Shown: in pieces, positions 25,725 through 36,529 of the stretch
Layout of the letters: each line of letters begins with the position of its first letter
Numbering within the stretch: position 1 is the stretch's first letter
DNA from: Struthio camelus
Taxonomy: Eukaryota > Chordata > Aves > Struthioniformes > Struthionidae
Assembly (NCBI RefSeq): GCF_040807025.1
Contig: NC_090952.1
Location: 24,983,068 to 25,047,067 of the forward strand
Direction: 5' to 3'
DNA: 64,000 nucleotides
Position numbers and translations under genes: made by a program
The notes under the pieces: model-generated
What the model was told of the DNA's origin: nothing
Seen by the model: the letters and a program-made list of their open reading frames with translations, nothing else
The model's database searches: none

Positions 25725-25842
25725 CTTTCTTGCTTCCATTTAAAAACTGTTCCCTGTTAGCACGTCTGACCCTTCTTGGAGCAGCAGGCTGGTCTAGATG
25801 TCCTCGTGAGATCCCTTCCCACCTGAATTATGCTATGAGCTG
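25725..25842 (+). mobile_element. Second CR1 LINE 3' fragment
   Basis: The stretch from about 25770 (cttggagcagcaggctggtctagat...cccttcccacctgaatta) matches the terminal part of CR1 in + sense. Just upstream, about 25725-25765 (ctttcttgcttccatttaaaaactg) looks like antisense CR1. This fragment is shorter and more diverged than the one at 24.9-25.3 kb. Confidence 0.65.
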
Positions 25843-28800
25843 GCTAGCAAGTGTCTGTTCACGGTGGCGGTGCAAGCTTTGCTGGCCTGCTCTGCTGGCT
25901 GGAGGGTTCCCGAGGATGCTTCTTCAAGAAGACTGGGCTGGCCAACTGACTTTAGACAGCTGCGGAGGGCGATCTGTACCAAATCCAGTGAATTTTCACT
26001 GACTTGGACAGGTCGCATGCATACGCTCCTGTCAGCTGGCAGAACAGAGCCGGTGATGGCTCTTGACAAGCGAGTGCTCTCTAATGTTTCCAGCTGTACC
26101 AAAATGAAAAAGGCCTCTGTATTGCTGGTTGATTTGTCAAGTGTTCTGCTTTGCATTTGATGGAATAAATGAGCCCAAAGACATCTTTGCCGAGCCCCAC
26201 TGCATGGTTTAGTTAGCCTCACGGTTTTGACCATACAGTTCATGCTATGTGGCCCAGTGACAAGTCCTCGCAAGAAGTCTTACTGGAGACCAGAAATGTT
26301 CTAAAACAGGACTAGGAGAGAAATTTTGAACCAAAATAAATTGAACTGTTAAAACATGTTAAAAGGGGAGAGGGCTGTTTATTTACTTTCTGTTTTTGCC
26401 CTAGGATGAAGATAGTGGCTGAACGCCATTCTGCTGAGCGGTCCTTCCTAGTGGGGAGGGAGTTCTGACGTCTGATACGGCGATGATGAATATTTTCTGT
26501 GCCAGACATTGGGAGGACACTAAAAGTAGGGGAAAACTTGCTTTATGTTTGAAGTTCTCGGACTCCGAAATAGGGTGTCAGTGAGGGACAGAGGGCTGAA
26601 AGATGAGCCAAGGCCGTTCCTGTTTCACAGTCTGGCTCATTTTCTTCCTCTGCAGTGACACCCCTTCTGCTATGGGCGGCTCTCTCTCATCTCCCTCCAT
26701 CCCTCTTTCTCCTCTCCCGCAGCACTGTCACAACTCCAGTGTCCCCAGCTCCCTCTGGTTCCCCTGAGTGCCCCAGACCCAAGGCGGTGGGGCAGAGGTG
26801 GGTTCGGTGTCACAAGCGCTCACCAGCAGCTCTCAGCCCAGCGGAGCTGACGATAACCTCTGCCTGTGGCTACCTGCGATCCCAGCTCCCGGTGGCACTC
26901 GGGTCCAAGCGCCTAGCTGAGGAGGAACTGATCCTCACTGCTACCGAGGCCGTGCAGAGGTGATCTTCGTGCGTTCGAGCATTACGTTTCGCAGGTCTGC
27001 GGTTTTCAGTGGGAGGGTTTTCCCGGTGGGCGGTGGGTGTGGAGCTCTCTTCTTTCACTGGAGTCGGGATGTGATGCCCTGGGCACTTTGGAGACTTTTG
27101 TATTGCTTGCTGACTTCTCTCTAGCTTGTGTTTCTATTTCTGACACCTTCAAAAAGAACAAAGAACGCATTTGTCAGTATTTTAGAAACATTTTTGTGTA
27201 AATTAAAATCAGTGTTTTGTTGCAGGCATGAACGTTTCAATGGTAAATGTTCCCAAAGCCTTTTCCTACTTCTGTATTATATCCTCATTATTACCTGTGG
27301 GAATTTCCACGGTGAAATGCCTTCAGTGGTGTTGGTAGGCTCTTGTAGCCCAGAAGAAAAATATATTTGTTATCTTTTTTTTGTAGCCTTTGCTCTAGAC
27401 CTGCCTTGCAATCTCTGATAGTGTTCCTGGAAGCAAGCTGTAGGAGAGCCAATTTTCCTGTTAACTGTGTTTTTTATCACTGTAGTGCTGCTTCCTTCTG
27501 AACTCGGGGCTTGCAGAGGGCACAGTCCTGCAGCAGGAGGCGGTCAGTGAGGAGAATTTCTGTATTGCTATGGGGCAAGTGTGACTAGAGGTCAGACATC
27601 CTGTTCCTGAAAATACTTGGATTGTCTTCAAAACTTGTTTAAATTCAGCTGGACTTACAATGAAGTGTATCACATGACGAGTCAGGCTGTGCCAGCACAT
27701 GGCTTGAGGCACTTCATATCTTGAGGGAGTTAGTGGGAACTATGACTTCATTAAGGAAATGTCCGAGCATGCATTGTCTGCGCTCATGTTCCTTCGGCGT
27801 GTACACAGGGGCTTTCTACAGAGGTGATGGTGCAAGACTGGGAAAGGTTTCAGAAGACGGTAGCTCTTTGAGAGCAATGTTCATACTTGGACTAAAAGAA
27901 TATTTGAAAGATGCTGCTTAGTCAGTGCAGGAGGAATTTAGGAGTGTGAGAATCCCTTTTAAAAGCATGCAGGCTGCTGCATCTATAGGTTTAAGGAATG
28001 TCTTTTACAAGATCAGGCAAGCTGCTGAGATTCGGTCATCGAAAACAATGGTTTTCTTTCCCCTGTTCAGAGAAATCTCCCTAAGCCAGCCGAAATCCAT
28101 CCTGTTAGGGGCATTTAATTAACATGTTGATTCACAATTCATTTTATACATATATATCTTAGAGCCTGTTGAAATATTTTTCGTATTGTGCATCATTTTA
28201 GGATTACTCAAACTTACATTGTCAGCCCTGAATAGAGTAGGGCAAGCCCTAACTGTAGAGCAGAGCATCAGTGAAAGTCTGAAACTTGAACAAGCAGGAA
28301 ATAGTGCAAAGATCTTTGAGCCTAAGCCTACGCACCCACAAACACCTATACCCTCAGGAGTTCTGCGTTTCTCAAGCATTAGGCTGAAGAAAATCAGGGA
28401 TAAATTGTTAGCTAACATTTTTACGTGCAACATGCCCAAGTCATCTTTACAACTGTCAAGCCCTGCCTGCGGGAGACCGAGGTGAATGCCAGTTGTCTCC
28501 TACCAGTCACTGATCTACTGTTAAGCAAGCCAAGCGAGGCGCAATGCCCGACGTGAACGACCGTCTGCAGCGGCCAAAGGACTTGGAGCACTTACGGCAC
28601 CGGGGAACCACAAAGAGGCTGAGACTCCGTGGGGAGACGTTTCGGGAAAGGGACGTTCGCCAGCCCCCTCGGTCGGCTCTGCGCAGGCAGGGCCAGGCTG
28701 GCAGCACAGACCCTGTGCAAGGGCAGCAGGACTCGACAGCTCCGGCCTTGGCTAGAGCCTTCAGGAAATCCTCTCTGAAACCACCGTGTTGGGCCGAAGT

Positions 28801-29450
28801 CCAAACCTGACTGGGACAGCCCAAAACTGGAAAGAACTGGGAAGAGGGAGCTGGTCTGAGTGTTGGGAGTTGACGGGCATGAGAAACGCAGGGGGAGCGG
28901 AAGAACCGTTATTTGGTTGCATAAGAACCACACTTTCTCCTGTTGCTCTTCACTTTGGATGTGGCTATAACCTTTATGAGGGGAAATGTGATAATCTGCT
29001 TTATTGAAGGTAAACTTTGAGGTCCCTCTGCAGTCTCGCGGGATGCCACCACCTCCCAACTGCGAGGTGCTGTGCTCCGGTTGCCCTGCCGAGAGCTGGA
29101 GGTGTGGGGCTTTCCAAAGTCCTGGCTTGCAGCATCCCCTGGTGAAGACCAGGGAGTTCAGGTGCTGATACTTGATACTTCCATGCTAGTGAGCCCAAAT
29201 TTGCATCCAACCATTACATGGATAGGGCTCATATTCAAGTAAATGTGGACATTGGGCACACTTAACTGCCAGCTGCAGTAGTCCTTGGAAGAGGAGGCCT
29301 TTTGGGTGTTATGAGCCCTACGTGCTCTGCCGTCGTTGAATGGAAACACAGGCATTTCTCTGGCTGAAAGACTGTTATCTAACACGGTGCTTGCTCCCAG
29401 GCACGTACAGGGAGTTAAACACCATGGGAAAAGCCTAGTCTATTCTTCTC
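25843..29450. other. Intergenic, no gene recognised
   Basis: GC content rises along this stretch. Open frames on both strands reach about 155 codons (28592-29059, -), but none shows a recognisable domain, splice pattern or reading-frame conservation signal that I can assess. Treated as intergenic between LRCH2 and IL13RA2. Confidence 0.55.
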
Positions 29451-32394
29451 CCTGGAGCAAACTTCGTGTAGAGCACCCACAGGTCAAATTACATCAGGGA
29501 AATTAAACCTCTTTCTGATTTCCCTGAGCAAAACCCCACAGTTCCCAGTGCGCACGAAGACGGACCAGCCAGCTCACCGCCGAGCAGCCCCCGCCAGCAC
29601 TTGCTGCCGCAGGGCTGCAGCGTGGAATCGGCCTGGCGGCATCGGCTGTCAGCACACGAAGCCTCACTGCCCTGATGCTGAATTAACAACGTCCCATCAG
29701 TGTCATTTCTGCCTGTAACGGCCTGGGGCTTCTCCCCGCCCCCGTCCCGCCGCCCCGGCTGTGTTTCTGTCTGAAGGCAGCAGTTGTGTGATCGGGACTT
29801 GCGTCAAAAACTATTTCATGGGAAATAATGATGAGGCGAAGCTACTTTTTGGTGAGAAGGAGCCTCATGACATTTGAAAGGTCCCAGAGGAAACGAAGTC
29901 CGAAATTTCCCACTGCAGGAAAATTGAAGTGTTTTATTGTCATGCCCTTTTCTATTCCCCCTGCAAACGAGGCAGCTCAGCTGCCCGTGCAGACCTGCCT
30001 GCCTGTGCGCTGAGCCTCCGCTCCGGACACGCAGAGCCGCAGCGGTCGCCGGGCTGCGGGTCACGGGGGCCGGGACATCCGTAACCCCCGAGGCCAGCTG
30101 GGGTTTCCAAGGGTTTCCCATCCGCTCGCGGCAGAGCCTCGGCTCCGGACGCCGCGGCGAGCAGCCTGCCGGCGGCCGGCCCGGCGCCAGCAGCGCGGCG
30201 TTGCGAGCAGCCCGCCTGCGAGCTGGCCGGCCGCCATGCAGGGATCTGTCACGAGTTAGCTGGAAGCAGCGCGTTCCCACAAAACACTTTGCATACACCA
30301 GCGTCTGCTGAGCAGAACACCTCTGGTGGTGGAAAAATTCCCCGAACGCTGGCGCGGGGCTGTTTACTATGTCCCACGTGTGCGAGCTGCGCTCGCCTCG
30401 CTCGGCGGTAGGGGACGTTGAGCCAGGCGTGTGTCTTCCCTTCCCTATTTCTTCATGTGCATCCTATGGACAAAACACTTTCCGGCTGGCTGTGCAGATG
30501 CAGCTGCGTGAACCTTGTTCTCTAGAAGCAGGAGCGTATGCAGGACTTTTTCCTTCACTTTGCTGTTCCGGTTTTCTTTTATTGCAGTCAGTAAACATTT
30601 TCGTCTCGTGCATTACCTGGCTTGAGGGAAAATCCTGAAGCATTATGGTAAGCCGTAAGTCTCTTATCAGCGTTCAATCTCAGCAGCTCACTCTCTGCTC
30701 TGTTTGGCCAAGCGGGGGAGAATGGGAGAGTTCATCATCTGCTTCGTTTTACAGTTTTATTTTGTTGTGTGTTTTTAAAACTCAACCCAGCTGTTCAGGT
30801 GTGATACAGAATACCGGTCGCCGGATCCCAGCATTGCTGTATGAATTTGAATGAGTTTTCTAGCATTTCTTGCTTTTCTAACGGTAAACATGCTTGTACT
30901 CTTGAAATAACTTCGGCTGCGTCTGCTGAGCGAGCTGAAGGTGATAAGTGAATCGCAGGTTTGCGGATGGGCATGATTACGTTTTGTATTTACACTTGTG
31001 TTGCTCGAACCGAGATCTGTGTCCCATCCCCTGCAAGCCACGTTCTGCCGGCTCCAAACGCCTCCCTGTGCTTATTCCCACCTTAAGTGTCTCCTCACAC
31101 TCTTCCTGTTATAGGTAGATTTATTTAGCTTTTGATGTATTAACAGAGTGTAGGCTTGGGCTAAATCGGCGTTGGCTTGCCAAGCAGGATTTTTCCGTGA
31201 GATGTGGTTTGCGCTGCCGTTTGCCCGCGGCGCGGGAGAGCCGGCCGGCTGCTGCGGTCCCCCGGCACGTACCCGCGTGCCAGGGAAGCCGTCTCTGCTG
31301 GAGGCGAATGGCGTTTTTATGCATCGCTGGGGGTGTAGCTCCAAGGGTCGAGGGTCTGTCTGCGATAGCGAGCTGGATCTTGCCCTCTCTCCCGCGCTGC
31401 TCGGCCATCCGCAGCTGCCCGCCGGGATGCGCCTGCGGACAGCGGCGGCGCGAGCCAGCGCTGCCGGCACGCCGGGTTAGGCGTTATGCAGCGCAGAAAA
31501 ACTCCCTTGTGATTCCCTCCGCTCGGTGAGCATGCCAAAAGGACCTCTGCCAAAAGTGCTGTACTCTGCAATGCAAAGAGCTGGATGGAGTTGAAAGGAA
31601 AAGGGAAAGGAAACGTGTTCTGCCGGTGCCGAGCTGTGCAGCAGAGATCCCTGCATCCTGGAGGTCTGCACGGGAGCTGGTGTCCTCTGTGCCAAAAGAG
31701 AAAAAGGAGAGAAAAGCAAACACGCTCAGAGAACCTTACTCGTGGAGAAGGTTAAAAGGACAAGCTTCAAGTGGAAATCCCTGCTGAGCAGAGCGCGTTA
31801 TCCTGCATTGCAGCCTGGACCACCAGCGCGCCCAGTGTCCCTGGAAAGGGCTGGCGGGGCGCGTGCCGGCTGGCGGGGCTTCCCCGGCTCCTCGCCGCCG
31901 AAGCCCGGGGCCGAGGGCACAAACACGCCTGACGTGTTTGTGCTTGCCTAACAACTCTCTGCAACCCTTTCTTATTAATATTATTATTATTGTTTGTTTG
32001 TTCAGTTCGGGAGCAACCCAAACAGACGACTGGGAGTAATTGCGGCTGCCCTATGCAACGGGGTGCAGCAACTCAGAAAGAGTAAATCGATTTTGGGGCT
32101 GGGGTGGGGGGGCAAACACCAGTGGGAAAAAAACCCAGCCCAAAGCAGAGCATCCGGGCCCTCGGATGGGTAGCTGGATGAAATCATATCACCGGAGAGA
32201 AGAAGTCAAGGAAGAAAAGCCAAAAGCCCCTTCTGCTCTGAAAACATCTGCGCGAAGCCAGTGCAGCCCCCAGGGAGGATGCGGTAAGCCGGCCCCAGGA
32301 AATCGGCCGAGGAGCACCGCGGGGGCGCGGGGTACGGCGTGAGCAAAGGCGCTGGCAGAAGCCGTCGTCGCAGCCTGCTCCCGAGCCAGCAAAA

Positions 32395-32424
32395 GAGAAA
32401 AAAAGAAGAAGAAGAAGAAAGAAA
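32395..32424. repeat. Polypurine (GAA)n-like tract
   Basis: Uninterrupted A/G tract with GAA units between CpG-rich blocks. Confidence 0.85.
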
Positions 32425-33815
32425 ATCTCAGCGCAGATAATATTTCATCAGCAATTGCGAGCAAACGATGAGCGAGGGGACAGGAAGCGGAGCACCCGAC
32501 GCAGAACCAGCTGCGAGAAGCCAGACGCGTGCGCGCCTCGGCAAGAATAAATATCGATGCCGGGCATTGCTACAGAGCCTGGATTCCCTCCATCGCTTCC
32601 TAAAGTCCCGGGGAAGCCAGACGCGTTTAATTTAACAATGCAAAGACGGGATTTTTCTTGCGACAGCCCGCCTGTCACCACGTCTTCGTGCGCCTCTTTG
32701 CCGGCGCGTCCCCGTTGTGCCCTAACGCCGTGCTGGCGGCCGCAGCGCGGCGTTGAGCTGCCGAGGCTCTCCAGCACCAGCGTGCTTCAGGCACGCTCTG
32801 CAGAAGAGACCTGCCTCCCTGAAACGCGAGGCAATCAAGAGGCTTTTGTAAGCCATCGATCTCTTTTCGTCCCACTGGCGATTTCGAAACCATCGTGCCG
32901 GATCAAACGAAGGTCTTAAATTTGCCAAGGGAGCTAAGCCGAGCGCGCGTGGGGACTGGACGCGCCGGCGCTTGCCAGAGCGTCGGGCACCTCCCTGCCT
33001 GTGCTCGGCCGCAGTGGAGGCCTCGTGCTGCCAACATCAACCCTTTTCTTTTTTTTTCATCCTAATTTTCTCAGGAACTGCCCCAGTTCCTGGCCAGTTC
33101 CTACTGGCTAATGTTTCTCAGCTGTTTCGGATGATCTATCCAGCGTGACCTTTTCTGCTTAAGTGAGTTACACAAGGAAAACACACCACAATTATATCCT
33201 CATCTTGCGGAGCGCCGAAAGCACGGCCGTGCGTTTACCAGCACTTTTCGGTGCTCGGGGGAAAGCAAGAAGCGCCCGGGCAGCGCGGCACAATTGCAAC
33301 GAAGGCGAACGCACCCGTAACCCCCCCCGCTGCCGAAAGCTCGCGGGGAGCTGGAAGCACCAGGCTTGGAGAGCAGGCAAGCGCAGGGCCGGCGCCGAAG
33401 AGCCGCGGCAGCGGAGGACCGGCTTCGCGCCCCGGAAACGAAGGCCGGAGCGCTGCCTCTTGCCGGCGCGACGGAAGGGGCAACGGGCCGATGCGAGGGG
33501 CCTGCTCAGCCCCCAGCCCCTTACCTGTCGGGGCCGGCGCATCCTTCCTTGCTGCACCCGGCGGGGAGCTGCTGCAATCAGCGCCCCTTGCCTCACGCAG
33601 GGCGGCAGGGAGACAAAACCTCCCGGCATTTTAGGCTGCTCCTTTAGCATAGCAACATGAATAACTCTTTTTTTTTTTTTTTTTTGGTGCATACAGGGCA
33701 GCAAGGTAGGTTTGGTCGCAGAGCTCTAGCCTGGGCCGAAGCCAGGCGCGGTTCCCGCGCGCCCTCTGGCAGAGGGTGCTCCAGGCTGGCCCTACGCCCG
33801 CGCGCCCACGGGCGA

Positions 33816-33830
33816 GGGAGGGAGGGAGGG
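33816..33830 (+). promoter_or_regulatory. G-quadruplex motif
   Basis: Four GGG runs with single-A loops (GGGAGGGAGGGAGGG), among the most favourable sequence patterns for an intramolecular G-quadruplex. It is about 600 bases upstream of the candidate IL13RA2 first exon. Confidence 0.75.
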
Positions 33831-34427
33831 ATTGCAGAGCGATGATGGGAGGAAGGGATGACGTAAACGGGGACATGAGAGGACATGTAACGGTCACGGT
33901 CACCAGCTGCGCTGACGCACCAAGCAGGGCTACCAGGCAGGAGAGAGAGAGGGTAATTTTATCCATCTCTGGAGCAGGACTCGGAGCAGAGCTCTGCAAG
34001 GAGTGGCTGGCTTTGCTCCTAGATAAGCAGAGCCGGAAAGCTCAGGGAGAGGCGATGTGATGGGTCAAACTGGGACAGCCCCACTTGCAAGAGGTTTGGG
34101 ACTTGCAGGCGGCCAGGCCGGCCGGCGGGAGCCCGTCCGCACCCCGGCTCGAGCGAGGGGCCCTGCAGCCTCCGGCCCGCAGCCTGCCCTCGTTATGCCA
34201 TGTGGTTTTCATTTTAATGAATCACTGAACTATTTAAAACATACCTATGACCCACTGAGCAGAGTTACAGCAGTAATTAATGCCAACGCGTCATAAATCC
34301 CAGCAGCGTACTTTCTGGTGCCTAAAAGTCGCTAGTTTTAAAAAGCCGTTGATTGCCTGACGAGTGCCGTAACGTTGCAAGGTGGCACCCGATCCCTGGG
34401 GCGAGCGGGCTGAACCACTTGGCCTCC

Positions 34428-34435
34428 TTTTAAAA
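34428..34435 (+). promoter_or_regulatory. TATA-like element of candidate IL13RA2 promoter
   Basis: TTTTAAAA about 30 bases before a plausible transcription start (about 34460), which would give a non-coding first exon ending at the good donor at 34546. This rests on spacing only. Confidence 0.3.
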
Positions 34436-34459
34436 CCCTCCACGGCTCTAAGAAAAGCA

Positions 34460-34546
34460 AAGTTTTGAGCAGAGCAGCTCAGAGACGGCCGAGGAGAGCA
34501 GCGCTCCCGAGACAGGCACGCTCTAACACACTTGACAGTCATCTAG
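34460..34546 (+). other. IL13RA2: Candidate non-coding first exon of IL13RA2
   Basis: The right border is a near-ideal donor, CTAG|gtaagagc. The left border is a guess from the TATA-like element. There is no in-frame ATG leading into the coding exon, and the mammalian gene also begins with a non-coding exon. It would splice to an acceptor at 36377 (gtttgtttttgtag) or 36425 (tttccatag), both just before the ATG at 36451. Confidence 0.35.
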
Positions 34547-36377
34547 GTAAGAGCACTTTGCTGGCTTTTAAATATTTCCACGTAACGCTTCGTTTAGTCT
34601 TACTTGCCTTTTGAAACCGCCTATATTTGTTAAAATTAACTGTGGCTGGAACTAGAAAAAACTTCCTCGGCTAAAATTCCCGTTTAGTCCTTGGGTGGTC
34701 GCATTCATCGGAGGCGAGTAATCCCTGCTGCCTCTCCCAGCCCTGCTCACGGGGCTCGTTTCTGTTCCCGCCTTGTGCTGAATTGCCCGGGCTTTCTGAG
34801 TCAGGCACGTATGCCTACGCCAAGCCAGGAGTTACGTTTTGTGCTGTCTTCGATGGGTTACAAGCTAATCGCAGTCATTGGTTCCCAACGGAAATTCTCC
34901 ACGCTTTTCCATTTCACAAGGAAACGGGAAAATCCTGATATTGTTTATACTTACGTAGACCACTCGGGGAAACTTGCTGTTTGTTTAGACTGAAAAAGAA
35001 CTGTTCAGATTATTGTGTATTTTGAATTGCTATTTGCTGCTGGTGAGATTGCTGGATAACGTCAGACTCGCTCCTTCTCCCCGACGCAACCCATCTCCTC
35101 CAGCTCCTCAGCTCCACTTCTCCTGGGGGAACTTTACGGGGTTTTTGTTGGCCCAGTCCTCAGATTTCTCCTGGTCCCTCTGCCAAGAGGCTCTGCCATT
35201 CAGCAGACCCTCTGTCTCGTACTGTCATACAGTGGCTGAGGTTGCGTGTTGTCACCGCAACCTTGTCCAGATACTGTCCAGGAGCAGGTTGCACTCCTGC
35301 AGGAGCAAGGAGCAAGTGCGTTCATGCTAAGGTACAGCCTAGGAGTCTGATTTTAATGACCAAGAGTGTGTAGTGGACCATTTAATACTGAGTTTGCAAT
35401 CTGCAATAAGCTCAGAGATGTATTGCACAGTCTCAGGTAGATGTTGCCATATTCTTGCACAAGCAGCACTCAAGCATTGGCCTCAAGCTTTAAGATAGAG
35501 CGACTGAGATATACATATATATTTAATTATTTACTTTTTTGTTTATTTATATCTATAGTTACATATATTCTTTTCACCCGTGACGCAAGTGTTTTCTGGC
35601 ATCGGGAAGCAGCCGAGGCTGGTGTTCCTGACATTGCTGGTGGCAGCGATCCCTAGCCACCTTCAGCAGGAAATCCGAACGAAAGAGCAGTCCTGGGGTG
35701 CCTGGAAGCTCTGCTCCTCTCTGCCCCATCTTCCCTCCAGCTGACATGCTCACAAAGAGAAAATGTTCCCCTTCAAAGATTATTATGAAAACTAACAAGG
35801 CATCCCACATACAATTCCTAATATTTCATTTTTTGCTGGAGGATGAAATAAAAACAGTCTCTCGCCCTCGCCTCTATATCTTTTTCTTTGCAGTTGCCAA
35901 AGCCCCAAATGGGATGTTACCCAAAGCCAAAACTGCTGATAAGGGCTGAATAAAATATTTGTACTTAGTGGATAAGGAAAGGACGAGGCGTTCTCTTTCG
36001 GTATTTTGGGGTGAGAATGTCATTGGTCACAGGCACTTCCTATCACGGGCTCCACTGACAGACGGAGGGTCATCCAGCCACATCACTCTTTCTGGAGAAG
36101 ATTCAGTGCAGGCTACTCCGTGACTTAAGTACAGCCTGACTTTCCTTTGGAGAAAGTGCTTAGCTAGCCAGAAACAAGCGCAAATAAAGCCAAAGTCATT
36201 CATGTGTTGCTATCTCCAAAAGCTCCAAAAAAATCCCCGTTCTCTGGGAAATGATTAATCAGTTTTGGCAAACAAAAAACAAAATCAAATGAGGTTCTTG
36301 TTTTGCTCATCCTGCGTAGGGAACTCCAGGGCCCCATTTGTGTACTAAAGCCTTTCAATTCTGGTTTGTTTTTGTAG
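34547..36377 (+). other. IL13RA2: Putative IL13RA2 first intron
   Basis: Between the candidate non-coding exon and the signal-peptide exon. AT/GC mixed, no recognised element, and small frames only. Confidence 0.35.
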
Positions 36378-36450
36378 CCTCCTTGTGCGCGTGTCGAATG
36401 AATGCTTTTCTAACACTTTCCATAGTGAATCTTTGAAATCCTACCTCCAA

Positions 36451-36529
36451 ATGGCTCACCAGCGGATCTACGTTTTCACCGTTATCCTGGTGTGGGGCTG
36501 CTCGGCATCTTCTTCCTACCATACGTCAG
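36451..36529 (+). CDS. IL13RA2: IL13RA2 exon with start codon and signal peptide
   Basis: ATG in the context tccaaATGG. Encodes MAHQRIYVFTVILVWGCSAS then SSYHTS, a typical secretory signal with a hydrophobic core, and ends one base into a codon at donor TCAG|gtaaaa. An upstream in-frame ATG (36400, MLF-type context in a longer frame) is less likely because the signal peptide starts cleanly at 36451. Confidence 0.85.

Larger units (their letters stand above)
29451..34440. promoter_or_regulatory. CpG-rich region upstream of IL13RA2
   Basis: Dense CpG blocks at about 29990-30250, 31190-31470, 32270-32780, 33215-33560 and 33730-33800, in contrast with the CpG-poor LRCH2 side. It lies 2-7 kb upstream of the IL13RA2 start codon, so it may hold that gene's promoter, an enhancer or the start of an unannotated non-coding transcript. 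Long frames inside it on both strands (for example 33163-33660 + and 33192-33704 -) are expected where stop codons are rare, and are not called as genes. Confidence 0.55.

Noticed and set aside
29816..30298. 160-codon minus-strand frame in CpG-rich sequence
   Set aside because: The opposite strand is also open (29937-30311). The composition is explained by high GC and no family is recognised.
33163..33704. Long frames of about 165-170 codons on both strands in the CpG-rich domain
   Set aside because: Both strands are open at once, the residues are Ala/Arg/Gly/Pro-rich as expected of CpG-dense DNA, and no motif is recognisable.
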